Shown: positions 36,301 through 44,359 of the stretch, piece after piece
How the letters are laid out: every line of letters begins with the position of its first letter
Numbering within the stretch: position 1 is the first letter of the stretch
From: Gimesia chilikensis
GTDB lineage: Bacteria; Planctomycetota; Planctomycetia; Planctomycetales; Planctomycetaceae
DNA: 64,000 bases
Direction: 5' to 3'
NCBI RefSeq assembly: GCF_007744075.1
Contig: NZ_CP036266.1
Span: 7,406,564-7,470,563 of the forward strand
Program-made: the position numbers and the translations under genes
Notes under the pieces: generated by a model
Told to the model about the DNA's origin: nothing
What the model saw: only the letters and a program-made list of their open reading frames with translations
The model's database searches: none

Positions 36301-36866
36301 TTCACCCGCGTTAACAGTTCAATCTGAACCTGGTGTTCGCCTTTTTCGGACAGGAGCAGCGCATACTGTCCCGGCCCGGTGCCGCGCAGAAAGACCTTTG
36401 ATTTTTCCGAAGTGACTTTACCAATGGCGGCATCACCAAACTGCAGGGGAAGCTCGACCCAGGGATCGCCCATCACCTGAACGGTCAGATTACATTGGAT
36501 CCGGGCGACATTCTCTTCAATCGTGGCCGTGTAAGACGAACTCGTCACCACAGCTTTGACAGGAAACTGAATCTTCCCGTCCGCCCCCAGCCCCGCTGAC
36601 TGCGACCAGAGTTTCAGATACTCGACATACGGGATGAAAACCGTAGCATCCGATTTCTGGAATACGTCCTTGATATTCTTGAAAGGGATATAGATCAGGC
36701 GATCCCAGTCATCCTGTTCTTTCCCTAATGAATCAGCCTCGCCAGCGGCAGGTTTTTCTGCTTCGACTTTGGCTTGAGCGAGTGCCGAGCGGGACACTCC
36801 TCCCAGTAATGTGCATGCCAGACAGATCAGAAGAACGAAACGAGGAGTGCATCTCAGACAGCGCAT
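33306..36866 (-). CDS. Large envelope protein of 1186 aa, homologous to the modules of its giant neighbour
   Basis: The ATG at 36866 is preceded by AAGGTGG; an in-frame GTG three codons upstream is less likely. A signal peptide (F-V-L-L-I-C-L-A-C-T-L-L, cleaved near A-L-A-Q) leads to ~1030 residues of mainly beta structure with no catalytic motif. The start shows the same order as the giant protein: I-Y-I-P, V-F-I-P, a S-Y-T-A-T-I strand, V-E-L-P-L-Q, and K-G-E-H-Q-V-Q-I-E-L. A Lys/Glu/Ala-rich charged segment (near residues 700-740) splits the body. Near the end come V-I-W-V-P-D-D-Y and three membrane helices. It lies 84 bases upstream of the giant gene on the same strand, so they are probably co-transcribed. 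Confidence 0.85.
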   Translation of the reverse strand: MRCLRCTPRFVLLICLACTLLGGVSRSALAQAKVEAEKPAAGEADSLGKEQDDWDRLIYIPFKNIKDVFQKSDATVFIPYVEYLKLWSQSAGLGADGKIQFPVKAVVTSSSYTATIEENVARIQCNLTVQVMGDPWVELPLQFGDAAIGKVTSEKSKVFLRGTGPGQYALLLSEKGEHQVQIELLTRVKNSPEGHQFQFACPTVGITTLDLTIPEPDQTVKVNPQLVRLPAKSAEKSTVVKSTVGATNQISVLWYPRESSKPEMDLLASVENSTLVFIRDGLVHTQATLKYDVLRGDMKSARIAVPLNDRILDLSSANTKIKSWKVVKGDGRQVIQVEFLNQLQDDAQIEVHTEKEIPEEPFEILGLSDSATHGIHALDVIRESGQIAIDAGETMTFTVTKFEGVTRSEANGIPENIRRPGAVYYRFFNPSASLQIRVQPLEPRIFVAQQTDCYFGEDEIKVTAQLNYDIQRAGIFSFQLKVPEDLEIDSVNVSGLKEYNFDKESRLLTVSLQQKFQGKLKLQVRAHRDLAQDDLSETVNIPILEATDVERETGQIALYAPESMELIISNPDVVGAQPANSPQQRQSARLALASVWEYNRRPVVIPVEIQIKPTRLVADVATSINVKEQIAEVTSRINYQVQYAGVDTFRFAVPEAIADLVQIRSLSPAPAPSIKQKSRAEQAVDGWVIWTIITQRNVQGPYTLEVRYDITPGLQAVAKAPEEKKPADAEPAAAGEKEAKENEDAEQEKTKESEKAAEDPSGDIALKQIALQPLKVLGLEKTDDQPRSRNVPLARVYGEIAVSKSKTLSVTTAELSDQLEPIDLRELTLLPRDGFLAYRYFSQPVMLDLASTRHKIQEVVETIVLKSLVEIVVSKEGRSTYRCRYLMKSSERQQLKVALPEGIEPLSITVAGQPVPLEKADDSESEEGWTSYFVNVSRDQASDESFLVSLMFTKSVPRITESPGGKLGLPLPRLGGVQAANVVVQQLKTVIWVPDDYALVRSSDDFKSEFEPHLAGVIPKRGGIDADASFFDSWIGVSAGSLIDFPTEGRAYSFTRLGGSPEIEVSWWKLSLYSWVLGIALVVIAVVMRKTPWENKVTVLIVLGFLLAMFSLTNADKILHGLYAARYGILALFAIWILYSIAALRSVGIADHQADDSQLDLAGKSAAVIPPPGVFDDFQDDQTDEK

Positions 36867-37248
36867 GTAACCCACCTTTTGTACATTACTCAGTACCCTG
36901 GCATCTGTAGAGAATGGACAGCAAACAGGGTAATCGCGTAAAAAGCGTCAAATTCAGAGTTTATAGAATTAAGTATAGTTTTTTTGGCTCATTCACTGGA
37001 AGATTGGACGTCTGTGAGAGATGCGAAATTGCGAAAAAATTAAAAATTTTCACAAAATGCTCGATTAAGGGAAGAGAGCCTGCTTTCAACTATTTCCTGT
37101 CTATTAACAGGACGTTTAGATCTGGGAGTCCCAACCAGCTTCCCCACCTGCTTGCTTCCGCTGTGAGTACTGTTTAAGTTCAATAGCTGCTCTCATCGAA
37201 ACGTCTGAACCAATGCGTTCTGAATAACTCGCTTCAGGAAACAGTCAC
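36867..37248. other. Divergent intergenic region before the giant-protein operon
   Basis: 382 bases, AT-rich in the middle (poly-T and A/T runs near 36970-37060). It must hold the promoters of the large envelope protein (-) and the ceramidase-like gene (+), but I cannot assign boxes with confidence. An 87-codon plus-strand frame has no ribosome-binding site and an ordinary random composition. Confidence 0.5.
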
Positions 37249-38631
37249 ATGCAGTGCCGGCACCGAGTCTCCTCAACTTCTTTACTCATCCTGATCGTTT
37301 CTCTTAGCGTGCGATCTCTGTTCGCCGGCGATCTGCAAATCGTTCCTTTCAATCAGGATGTCACTCCAGAGTTGGGCCAGCCCGTTGCATATGCTCCCGC
37401 GCGGAAAATCGTGACGCCTCTTTATGCCCGCGGAGTGGTCCTGCTCTCTGATGAAGCGCCGGTCGTTCTGTGTGCCGTGGATGCGATTGGCATTGGAAAC
37501 GAAGGCTACGATACCTGGCGCGAAAAGCTGGCTGAAGCAGCCGGAACCACACCGGAGCGTGTTGCCGTTCATTCCCTGCATCAACACGACGCCCCCCGCG
37601 TCGATTTTGCCACTGGGCGCATTCTGGAGAACGAGGGACTGGGAGGCTTGAAATACGATAATGCCTACGGTCTGCAGTGCATCCAGAAAGTGGCGAGTGC
37701 CATCCGAAAGGGATTGAAACGACCAGAGAAGGTAACACATCTGGGTATTGGCAAAGCAAAAGTCAACAAGGTGGCATCGAATCGCAGACTGCTGGGCGAT
37801 GATGGGAAAGTACGACTGATGCGCTGGAGTAAGTCGAAAGCCCCTGAAGCGATAAATGCACCGGAAGGAGTGATCGATCCCTACCTGCGTTCAATCTGTT
37901 TCTGGAACGGTGAGAAACCCATCGCTGTTCTGAACTACTATGCGACGCATCCCCAAAGCTATTACGGTCAGGGAGATGTCAATTATGAATTTGTCGGCAT
38001 GGCCCGGGAGGCACGCAATAAGGCATTACCGGGCACACTCAACGTTTACTTCAACGGTGCTGCAGGCAATATTGCCGCCGGAAAATACAATAACGGCGAG
38101 CCTGAAATGCGTCCGGTTCTCGCACAGCGAATTGAGAAAGCCATGCAGCAGGCATTTGAGACTCAACAGAAAGTGGCCGTGAATTCCGAGGACCTGCACT
38201 GGAAGACTGAAATGACAGCGCTACCCGTCGCGGCACACCTGGATCCTGAACAGCTCAAGTCGATCATCGAGGACACAAGTAAAACCCCGCGCGAACGAGC
38301 CTCGGCTGCATTCAACCTGGTCTGGTACCAGCGGGCCAGCCAGGGACATCAGATTCCCATCACCTGCCTGCACCTTAAATCAGCTTCGATCCTGCATTTA
38401 CCGGGTGAACTGTTCATTGAGTATCAGCTGAAAGCACAGGAACTGGCTCCCGGACGGACGGTCTGCCTGGCAGCCTATGGCGACTATGGTCCGGGCTACA
38501 TCTGCACCGAAATCGCATACAGCCGGGGAGGCTATGAGTCAAGCCCCCGCGCCAGCCAGGTGGCGCCACAGGTCGAAGCGGTATTAAATACCGCGATCGA
38601 AAAACTGCTCAAGTCGGCACCGGAGCAGTAA
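37249..38631 (+). CDS. Neutral/alkaline ceramidase-like N-terminal domain protein, secreted
   Basis: A 460-residue protein with a signal peptide (L-L-I-L-I-V-S-L-S-V-R-S-L-F-A). The region around residues 50-125 has L-Y-A-R-G-V-V-L, V-V-L-C-A-V-D-A-I-G and V-H-S-L-H-Q-H-D-A-P, where the His cluster is a probable zinc site as in neutral ceramidases. Y-Y-A-T-H-P-Q-S and F-N-G-A-A-G-N-I-A follow, also family features. The C-terminal domain of true ceramidases is missing. Planctomycetes use this fold in many secreted proteins of unclear substrate, so amidase action on a lipid or amino sugar is only an inference. Confidence 0.82.
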   Translation: MQCRHRVSSTSLLILIVSLSVRSLFAGDLQIVPFNQDVTPELGQPVAYAPARKIVTPLYARGVVLLSDEAPVVLCAVDAIGIGNEGYDTWREKLAEAAGTTPERVAVHSLHQHDAPRVDFATGRILENEGLGGLKYDNAYGLQCIQKVASAIRKGLKRPEKVTHLGIGKAKVNKVASNRRLLGDDGKVRLMRWSKSKAPEAINAPEGVIDPYLRSICFWNGEKPIAVLNYYATHPQSYYGQGDVNYEFVGMAREARNKALPGTLNVYFNGAAGNIAAGKYNNGEPEMRPVLAQRIEKAMQQAFETQQKVAVNSEDLHWKTEMTALPVAAHLDPEQLKSIIEDTSKTPRERASAAFNLVWYQRASQGHQIPITCLHLKSASILHLPGELFIEYQLKAQELAPGRTVCLAAYGDYGPGYICTEIAYSRGGYESSPRASQVAPQVEAVLNTAIEKLLKSAPEQ

Positions 38632-38660
38632 GCTCACGACTCCGGTAGCCGGCTCCCTCT

Positions 38661-40196
38661 TCAGTTCGCCATGGCGGAGAGTTTGGGAAGCAGAGACACT
38701 GATCGTCGCATCACTTCCACACCCTTCGATTTGACGGAAATATAGTATTTCCCGGGTGCCAGGATTTCTTCGGGATAGAACTGGAAGATGGCCCGCAGGT
38801 TTTCCCGGGGCGCAATCTGACCGGTGCGATACACGATGCGGCCACTCTCTTCACAGAGATGGCAGTCCACCCAGAGATCTTCGTGAGGCGGGTTCAGACT
38901 GCATTGAACGAGAATTGATTCTCCCAGTTCAAATTCAGATTTGCGGTTGATCAACCAGCCACCCACCATCTGCGTTCCGACATCGACAGACAGAAACTTG
39001 TCTTTTTCGCGCATCGTCTGCTCGGGTCTGAGCATCTCCGCTACAAGTTCCGGCTCGACTTCGTGCAGCGTCATCCGGCCTTCGGGGCGACGGATTCCAT
39101 ACAGATCCTGCTCGTATTCAGCATAAACTCCCAGAGCCAGTACTGCCGCGATTCCGGTGCCCCAGGCAGTAGGCGATTTCCAGCTGGCAACCGGCTGGGG
39201 GCGGAACTGTTCAATCAGTGCTCTGCAACGGTCCGTGTTACGCTGGAACCAGCCTCCCCGGCGATAGAGTCGCCGCAGACGGGCGGACACCCATTGCACA
39301 TCCGATTCTTTCAGGAAACAGAAATAGATCGCGATGGAAATCATCGGGAAGATGTAAAGACCCAGTGAGAACAGAGTCCCGATATGGAACGACGCTCCCA
39401 GAGCCAGTGCGATGGGACGTCCCCATTTGCGCCAGACGACAAAGATGAAGACCATTTCCCAGACAATCGCCACGTAGGACATGACCGACACAATAATCGG
39501 GTACAGCGTGAGATATTCTCCCAGTGGATGTGGATTATTATAGCGGGACATGGCCCAGTAAATGATCTGATCCCCTTCCAGGTAACCAGGCGTATGCAGT
39601 TTTGTAATCGCAGCACCGAAGTAAATCAGGGCGATCAGAATCTGCATCAATCGCTGCGGCCAGACTTCAAAGCGGGGTGGATCCAGTTTCGAATACTGGG
39701 GCCAGTTGCGTGCTGCTCTCTTCCCCTTCAGCCAACTGTCAACCGACCAGACGGAACCACAGTGAGACAGGGAGAGAATAAACAGGACATGGGTAGAAAT
39801 AGCCGAATATTTGGTCGCCATACTAATGCAGTCCATACAGCAGAAGTAGGTATAGAGGATCAGAGACGCAACCAGTGAGAAGCGCGTCATCCAGCCAATA
39901 CTGCTGCAAAACAGGAAGAATGCGAGGGCGGTAAACAGTCCAACGGCTACCGTGCCGGGCAGCACGGGAAGGTAGTCATAATAACGAAACAGGTCTGCCA
40001 GTGGTGCAGGAGCGCCATCTGCAGAAAACAGTTCCCGGGCAAAAGGCCAGCGGGTGCAGACGGTTCCCAGCAGAACCAGGGGAACCAGCATTCGCACAAT
40101 TGCCAGCCCATAGGGGACTTCCTGTGCGAAAAAGAACTGACGGAAGCGATCACGAAGTTTTCCGGTTTGCGTTGAAATCACTTCTGGAGCATCCAT
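38661..40196 (-). CDS. HTTM-domain (vitamin K-dependent gamma-carboxylase-like) membrane protein
   Basis: A 511-residue protein; AGGA precedes the ATG. About 8-10 hydrophobic helices lie between residues 28 and 320, with P-Y-G-L-A-I-V-R-M-L in the first and F-G-A-A-I-T-K-L-H-T-P-G-Y-L in the middle, where the Lys sits at the place conserved in HTTM proteins. H-I-G-T-L-F-S-L-G-L-Y follows. After a final helix (~350) there is a ~150-residue soluble beta-rich C-terminal domain. HTTM proteins share a fold with vitamin K-dependent carboxylase, but bacterial ones have mostly unknown reactions. It follows the 222-aa gene by 76 bases on the same strand. Confidence 0.86.
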   Translation of the reverse strand: MDAPEVISTQTGKLRDRFRQFFFAQEVPYGLAIVRMLVPLVLLGTVCTRWPFARELFSADGAPAPLADLFRYYDYLPVLPGTVAVGLFTALAFFLFCSSIGWMTRFSLVASLILYTYFCCMDCISMATKYSAISTHVLFILSLSHCGSVWSVDSWLKGKRAARNWPQYSKLDPPRFEVWPQRLMQILIALIYFGAAITKLHTPGYLEGDQIIYWAMSRYNNPHPLGEYLTLYPIIVSVMSYVAIVWEMVFIFVVWRKWGRPIALALGASFHIGTLFSLGLYIFPMISIAIYFCFLKESDVQWVSARLRRLYRRGGWFQRNTDRCRALIEQFRPQPVASWKSPTAWGTGIAAVLALGVYAEYEQDLYGIRRPEGRMTLHEVEPELVAEMLRPEQTMREKDKFLSVDVGTQMVGGWLINRKSEFELGESILVQCSLNPPHEDLWVDCHLCEESGRIVYRTGQIAPRENLRAIFQFYPEEILAPGKYYISVKSKGVEVMRRSVSLLPKLSAMAN

Positions 40197-40272
40197 GCTT
40201 GCAATCCTGTTAATTGTAGCGAATCGAAATCAAATGTATGGGAAACGGTGGGAACCGCTGAAATCAGGCGTC

Positions 40273-40941
40273 TCAGTTACCGACGGGTGAAGAAAGATGC
40301 ACGGGAACATCCGGATCATGCTGGAAGCCGGATTCCATGACCTGCTGACCGACGGTCGTCGCGAAGAACGAACGCCCACGGTTCATATCTGATAAGAGAC
40401 GTGGATTATCACTGACCTGCAGCGTGCGCTGACGTGTCAGCCAGGGCACATAGGTTTGTGCGACCATCCCATCCGGAGTGATGACTTTTCTCAGACGATA
40501 GTAATTCTGAAAGTCCTTCTGCTCCTCATAGCGTTGATCCCAGACGGCATCGGGCAGATTATATTTCTTGCACCAGGCTTCCTCGATGCACATGATCCGC
40601 AGCATCGGCTCATGGTCCGTTTTATCGAGCGTATTCATCGCCATGCGGACCCAGGCATCACCTGTCGTATCGTAGTGTCGACGTCCCAGGCCTCCATAGG
40701 GGTAGTAATCGCCCCAGGGCCCGGGAGACAGTTCGTAATACTTGCCACTGATCCCTTCCCCGATGATGTGTGTACGGATGGAATAAGCAGACCAGCCACA
40801 GAACATATCCCAGACGATGTAATACATCCCGGGATGACTGCCGGTTCGAAATGTGAATGTGTGACAGAAAATGCCAAACAGCAAAATACCGATATATCCG
40901 GTGATTGTCAGACAGCTTATGCCGCGTTTTAATAATCGCAT
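40273..40941 (-). CDS. Membrane-anchored protein of unknown function, partner of the HTTM gene
   Basis: A 222-residue protein with one N-terminal membrane helix (I-T-G-Y-I-G-I-L-L-F-G-I-F-C) and a ~190-residue part rich in Tyr, Trp and Arg (M-Y-Y-I-V-W-D-M-F-C-G-W-S-A-Y). It is followed by the HTTM gene after 76 bases on the same strand, and similar small proteins commonly precede HTTM genes in planctomycetes, so the two are likely to act together. I do not recognise a domain. Confidence 0.78.
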   Translation of the reverse strand: MRLLKRGISCLTITGYIGILLFGIFCHTFTFRTGSHPGMYYIVWDMFCGWSAYSIRTHIIGEGISGKYYELSPGPWGDYYPYGGLGRRHYDTTGDAWVRMAMNTLDKTDHEPMLRIMCIEEAWCKKYNLPDAVWDQRYEEQKDFQNYYRLRKVITPDGMVAQTYVPWLTRQRTLQVSDNPRLLSDMNRGRSFFATTVGQQVMESGFQHDPDVPVHLSSPVGN

Positions 40942-41165
40942 CAGCGTCGCCTTCCCTGGCTCAACAGTGAGATCAATTTTTGTAAGACTTAGTCAAATCG
41001 AAGATTACAAGCACTTGGATTCGGCAGCTTCTGCCGGAAATCGCCTGAAATCTTCGTTCTCAGAGGCGGCAATATCGCTGATCTTGGATTTCAGGTCAAT
41101 AGCAACCTTTTTGTCCGATTTAAGTCTCTAATGAGTCAGCCATTGAGAAGATTGAAAGGGCTGTT

Positions 41166-42689
41166 TTAACGGGAAACGTGCTTTTGAATTGCTGCGAAGA
41201 TCCCATCCCAGAGATACTCTTCCGCTTCCGCATCGATCTGCAAACCGACGTCTTTCACCGCCTGAGTTGTCACGGGACTGATACTCACCAGACGGGTTCT
41301 GCTCCCCAGGTGCTGACGAATATCTTCGGTCAACAGCCGACTGAAATTGCGGGCAATCGAGGGGCTGCTGAGTCCAATCCAGTCGATTTCACCCGATTCC
41401 AGCAGTTCCAGGCTCTCGCTTCCCCAGCTTGCGACATCGTGATTTTCGTAAACCACAATCTTATCGACCGTCGCGGAAACTTCTGCTAATTCCGTCTGTA
41501 AGACTTCACGGCCCCGATTAGCTCCCGCCCAGAGAATCTTCTGACCTTGGACCAGCGGCTTCAGAGCGGCGGCCAAAGCTTCGGCGCGGTATTGATCGGG
41601 AACCAGATCCGCCCGCAAGTGAAACTGCTGCAACGCTGCTGCAGTCGAGGGACCGATGGTCGCGATCTTGAGCCGGGCCAGTTTCCGCGCATCATAGCCT
41701 GTTTCCCATAAGCGGTTCATAAAATAGTTCACACCGTTCGCACTGGTAAAGACCAGCCATTGATATTCATCCAGTCTCGCGATGGCGGCATCCACGGGTT
41801 CCCAGTCCGCGGGAGGACCAATTTCGATAGTCGGTAACAGCACTGGTTGCGCCCCCAGTTCCAGAGCCCGCTTGATTTCAGGTTCTGACTGTTCCTCGGC
41901 ACGAGTGATTCCAATGCGCAGACCGAATAAGGGTTTATCTTCGAACCAGGCAATCTGATCGCGCAGGGAAACACAATCGCCGATGACGATCAGTGAGGGA
42001 GCCACCAGGCCTGCCTGTCTGACCTGTTCGGGTAGTTGCGAAAGTGTACTGTGAACGGTTTTCTGAAAGGGTGTTGTCCCACGACTGATGACCGCAGCAG
42101 GAGTCTCTTCTGCTTTTCCGGCCTGGATCAGCGATTCGACAATCCGCTCCAGCTTGTGCAGCCCCATGTAGAACACCAGCGTTCCGGGGAATTTCGCCAG
42201 GACATCATAGTCCAGTGCAGAATCCGGCTTAGTGGGATCTTCGTGACCGGTGATCAGTGCAACTGCGGATGCATGCGCCCGATGGGTTACCGAAATCCCG
42301 GCGTAGCCCGCGGCAGCAGTTGCTGCGGTAATTCCAGGTACGACTTCAAACTCGATGCCTGCATTCCGCAGAGCGGCGGCTTCTTCACTACCGCGTCCGA
42401 ATATAAAGGGGTCTCCCCCTTTGAGACGAACGACGGTCTTTCCTTCCAGGGCAGCGGAAATCAGGCGCTGGTTGATTTCGTCCTGCTGCAGCACACGGCG
42501 GTTTTTACAACCTTCCGAGACGCGACAGGTTCTTTCCACTTCCGTGGAAACATGCTGCAGGATCAGGGGATTCACTAATCCGTCATACAGAATCAGGTCT
42601 GCCTTTTGCAGGCACTCTATCCCCTTGAGGGTAATCAACCCGGGGTCGCCCGGACCGGCGCCCACTAAATAAACTTTACCCCCTGCCAT
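41166..42689 (-). CDS. cobA-hemD: Uroporphyrinogen-III C-methyltransferase/uroporphyrinogen-III synthase fusion (CobA-HemD)
   Basis: A 507-residue bifunctional enzyme. Residues ~1-245 are the SUMT domain: V-Y-L-V-G-A-G-P-G-D-P-G-L-I-T at the start, D-x-V/G-L-V-N-P, then V-R-L-K-G-G-D-P-F-I-F-G-R-G, and the later T-G-H-E-D-P. It methylates uroporphyrinogen III at C2 and C7 with SAM to make precorrin-2. Residues ~255-507 match uroporphyrinogen-III synthase: R-I-G-I-T-R-A, V-F-T-S-A-N-G-V, A-T-I-G-P-S-T-A and S-S-P-S. It closes hydroxymethylbilane to uroporphyrinogen III. Together they feed siroheme or cobalamin synthesis from the common tetrapyrrole path. Cytoplasmic. No other haem gene is in the window. 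Confidence 0.93.
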   Translation of the reverse strand: MAGGKVYLVGAGPGDPGLITLKGIECLQKADLILYDGLVNPLILQHVSTEVERTCRVSEGCKNRRVLQQDEINQRLISAALEGKTVVRLKGGDPFIFGRGSEEAAALRNAGIEFEVVPGITAATAAAGYAGISVTHRAHASAVALITGHEDPTKPDSALDYDVLAKFPGTLVFYMGLHKLERIVESLIQAGKAEETPAAVISRGTTPFQKTVHSTLSQLPEQVRQAGLVAPSLIVIGDCVSLRDQIAWFEDKPLFGLRIGITRAEEQSEPEIKRALELGAQPVLLPTIEIGPPADWEPVDAAIARLDEYQWLVFTSANGVNYFMNRLWETGYDARKLARLKIATIGPSTAAALQQFHLRADLVPDQYRAEALAAALKPLVQGQKILWAGANRGREVLQTELAEVSATVDKIVVYENHDVASWGSESLELLESGEIDWIGLSSPSIARNFSRLLTEDIRQHLGSRTRLVSISPVTTQAVKDVGLQIDAEAEEYLWDGIFAAIQKHVSR

Positions 42690-42778
42690 CAGATCTGTTT
42701 CGCTCCCTGACTATCAAAAATACCTGGTTTAACGGTCAGCCGGGTATTATAGCAGAGAATCTGAGGATAGCGAGTTGC

Positions 42779-44023
42779 TTAGAAATCGTACCAGGTACCA
42801 AATCCAAAGAACTGTTCGGAGTTATTATAGAACTGATACTGGATGGTTTTTCCGTCGATATACTGCAGACCAACGCGGAACAGATGATTGTTCCGGTCGC
42901 CACGCCACTGCCAGCCGACCATCATACTGACGTTACCACCCCAGTTGACTTCCTCGCGGAGATACGCGTTCACAGCCCAGAAGGGTGCTCCCTGAAAGCC
43001 ATTGTGTTCGACAGGACTGAACTCAGCACCAAACTGCAGTTCCCAGGGCTGTGCCCCACCATCGACGTTAAAGGCGTATCCAAGTTCGGCATACAAACGT
43101 AAATCGGGATCCGGGAAATAACCGCCCCCCAACACAAACGCATCACGTACGTAATTGATGCGCTGAAAACTGGGGTTGCGCACCATATATTCATCGCCAG
43201 CATGCGAACTGGTATGATAATAGGCGAGCTTTGCCTGATAGGCACCACGTCTCCAAGTCAAAGGAACCCCGACACGATAATCGGTGGCTTCAACATCAAA
43301 CTCTTCCTCCAGGTTCAGGCGGGGAGGACCTGCGCCTTCGAGGTCCAGCTGCCAACCTTCCAGCACATCATCGTTTAATGAACCATAGCGCAGAATTCCG
43401 ACGCGGGCCCCTGCTTCCAGTTCCAGCTGCCAGCCAATATCTTTTTCATGCAGTACGGCCATGGCCATTCGAGGTTCTTTGGGGCCTGCGAGATACGAAG
43501 TATAAAGCAGATCCGTTGGCAGGACGGTCCAGCCCCAGCAGTTTTCCTGACAGAGTTGTTCAATCGAGTCTGTATAAGTGCTCTGTGGCTCGGGAATGGT
43601 CTCCAGTGTGGAAAAATCGGGATCTTCCGCCAGCAGGTCGGGACCGTAAAGAGTATCCGTCGCCTGAACCTGACGAATCTGGGTCACAGTTTTGCCCGAA
43701 CTGATACTATTCTGGGCATAAATTGGCGGTAAGCGATCTGCAATTCCCCGGTTCCAGTCTGCAGACCGGACCGGCGCAGATTCATGTAACGGGACACCCA
43801 GATGGACCGGGTTACCGGACGGGGCCGCATATTGATTTTCCAGAAAAGTCTGAGCCTGAGTGGGATGCGCAGGGGGACGTCTCTGCTGAATGGCATGAGG
43901 CGAAGGAGCCAGAAAAGGCTTGCTGCTGTTTGTCTGCTGTGCCTGCAACTCAGTTTGAGCAGCGCAGAATGACAGCACCACCAGCATCATAGTCTGTATG
44001 GATGATGAATAAAATAACCTCAC
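42779..44023 (-). CDS. DUF1207 family outer-membrane-like protein
   Basis: A 414-residue protein with a signal peptide (M-M-L-V-V-L-S-F-C-A-A-Q, start by GTG; GGAG upstream). After a low-complexity linker (~25-130) comes the DUF1207 signature W-x-V-L-P-T-D-L-L-Y-T-S-Y-L-A-G-P-K-E-P-R, written here as spaced residues. The rest is beta-strand-rich with alternating aromatic and polar residues and ends in aromatic Y-D-F, typical of outer-membrane beta-barrels. The function of DUF1207 proteins is unknown. It stands alone on the minus strand. Confidence 0.82.
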   Translation of the reverse strand: MRLFYSSSIQTMMLVVLSFCAAQTELQAQQTNSSKPFLAPSPHAIQQRRPPAHPTQAQTFLENQYAAPSGNPVHLGVPLHESAPVRSADWNRGIADRLPPIYAQNSISSGKTVTQIRQVQATDTLYGPDLLAEDPDFSTLETIPEPQSTYTDSIEQLCQENCWGWTVLPTDLLYTSYLAGPKEPRMAMAVLHEKDIGWQLELEAGARVGILRYGSLNDDVLEGWQLDLEGAGPPRLNLEEEFDVEATDYRVGVPLTWRRGAYQAKLAYYHTSSHAGDEYMVRNPSFQRINYVRDAFVLGGGYFPDPDLRLYAELGYAFNVDGGAQPWELQFGAEFSPVEHNGFQGAPFWAVNAYLREEVNWGGNVSMMVGWQWRGDRNNHLFRVGLQYIDGKTIQYQFYNNSEQFFGFGTWYDF

Positions 44024-44359
44024 CTGTGAGGCTCCTTAGGTGAACCTCAGCAGAAGATTGCTGAGACAGTATTTGTAATTATGAGTGAGAGAGGATCAGG
44101 AGATCTGAAAAGTGAGAGAGAGGTGGTTACAGATGAGATGATCCGTGGAAGTGGGGCGGAGTATAGCGAGATGTGCAAGGTCAGAAAAGACGAATTCGGC
44201 CCGGAACCGGAATCAAACAGTTCCCTGTCTGATTCCGATATATATCTGATAAGTCACTACTGAATAACAACTTGCATGCCGACCTAATGTATGCAATCCC
44301 CAGATCGCAACAGGCATGACCAATAAGAAATTTCAGAAAAAAATGATTCTGAACGCAAA
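44024..44359. other. Intergenic region with imperfect hairpin at 44209-44236
   Basis: 336 bases between two minus-strand genes. It holds a 12-bp stem with one mismatch (GGAATCAAACAG at 44209-44220, CTGTCTGATTCC at 44225-44236) and a 4-base loop, but no T-run. It may mark the end of the 44360-45022 transcript or part of the DUF1207 leader. A 60-codon plus-strand frame here looks like chance. Confidence 0.45.

Noticed and set aside
36914..37177. 87-codon frame in the divergent gap before the ceramidase-like gene
   Set aside because: No ribosome-binding site and an irregular composition; the region is better explained as promoter DNA.
44081..44263. 60-codon frame between the DUF1207 and the small secreted protein genes
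   Set aside because: No ribosome-binding site; it runs through a hairpin and shows no protein-like pattern.
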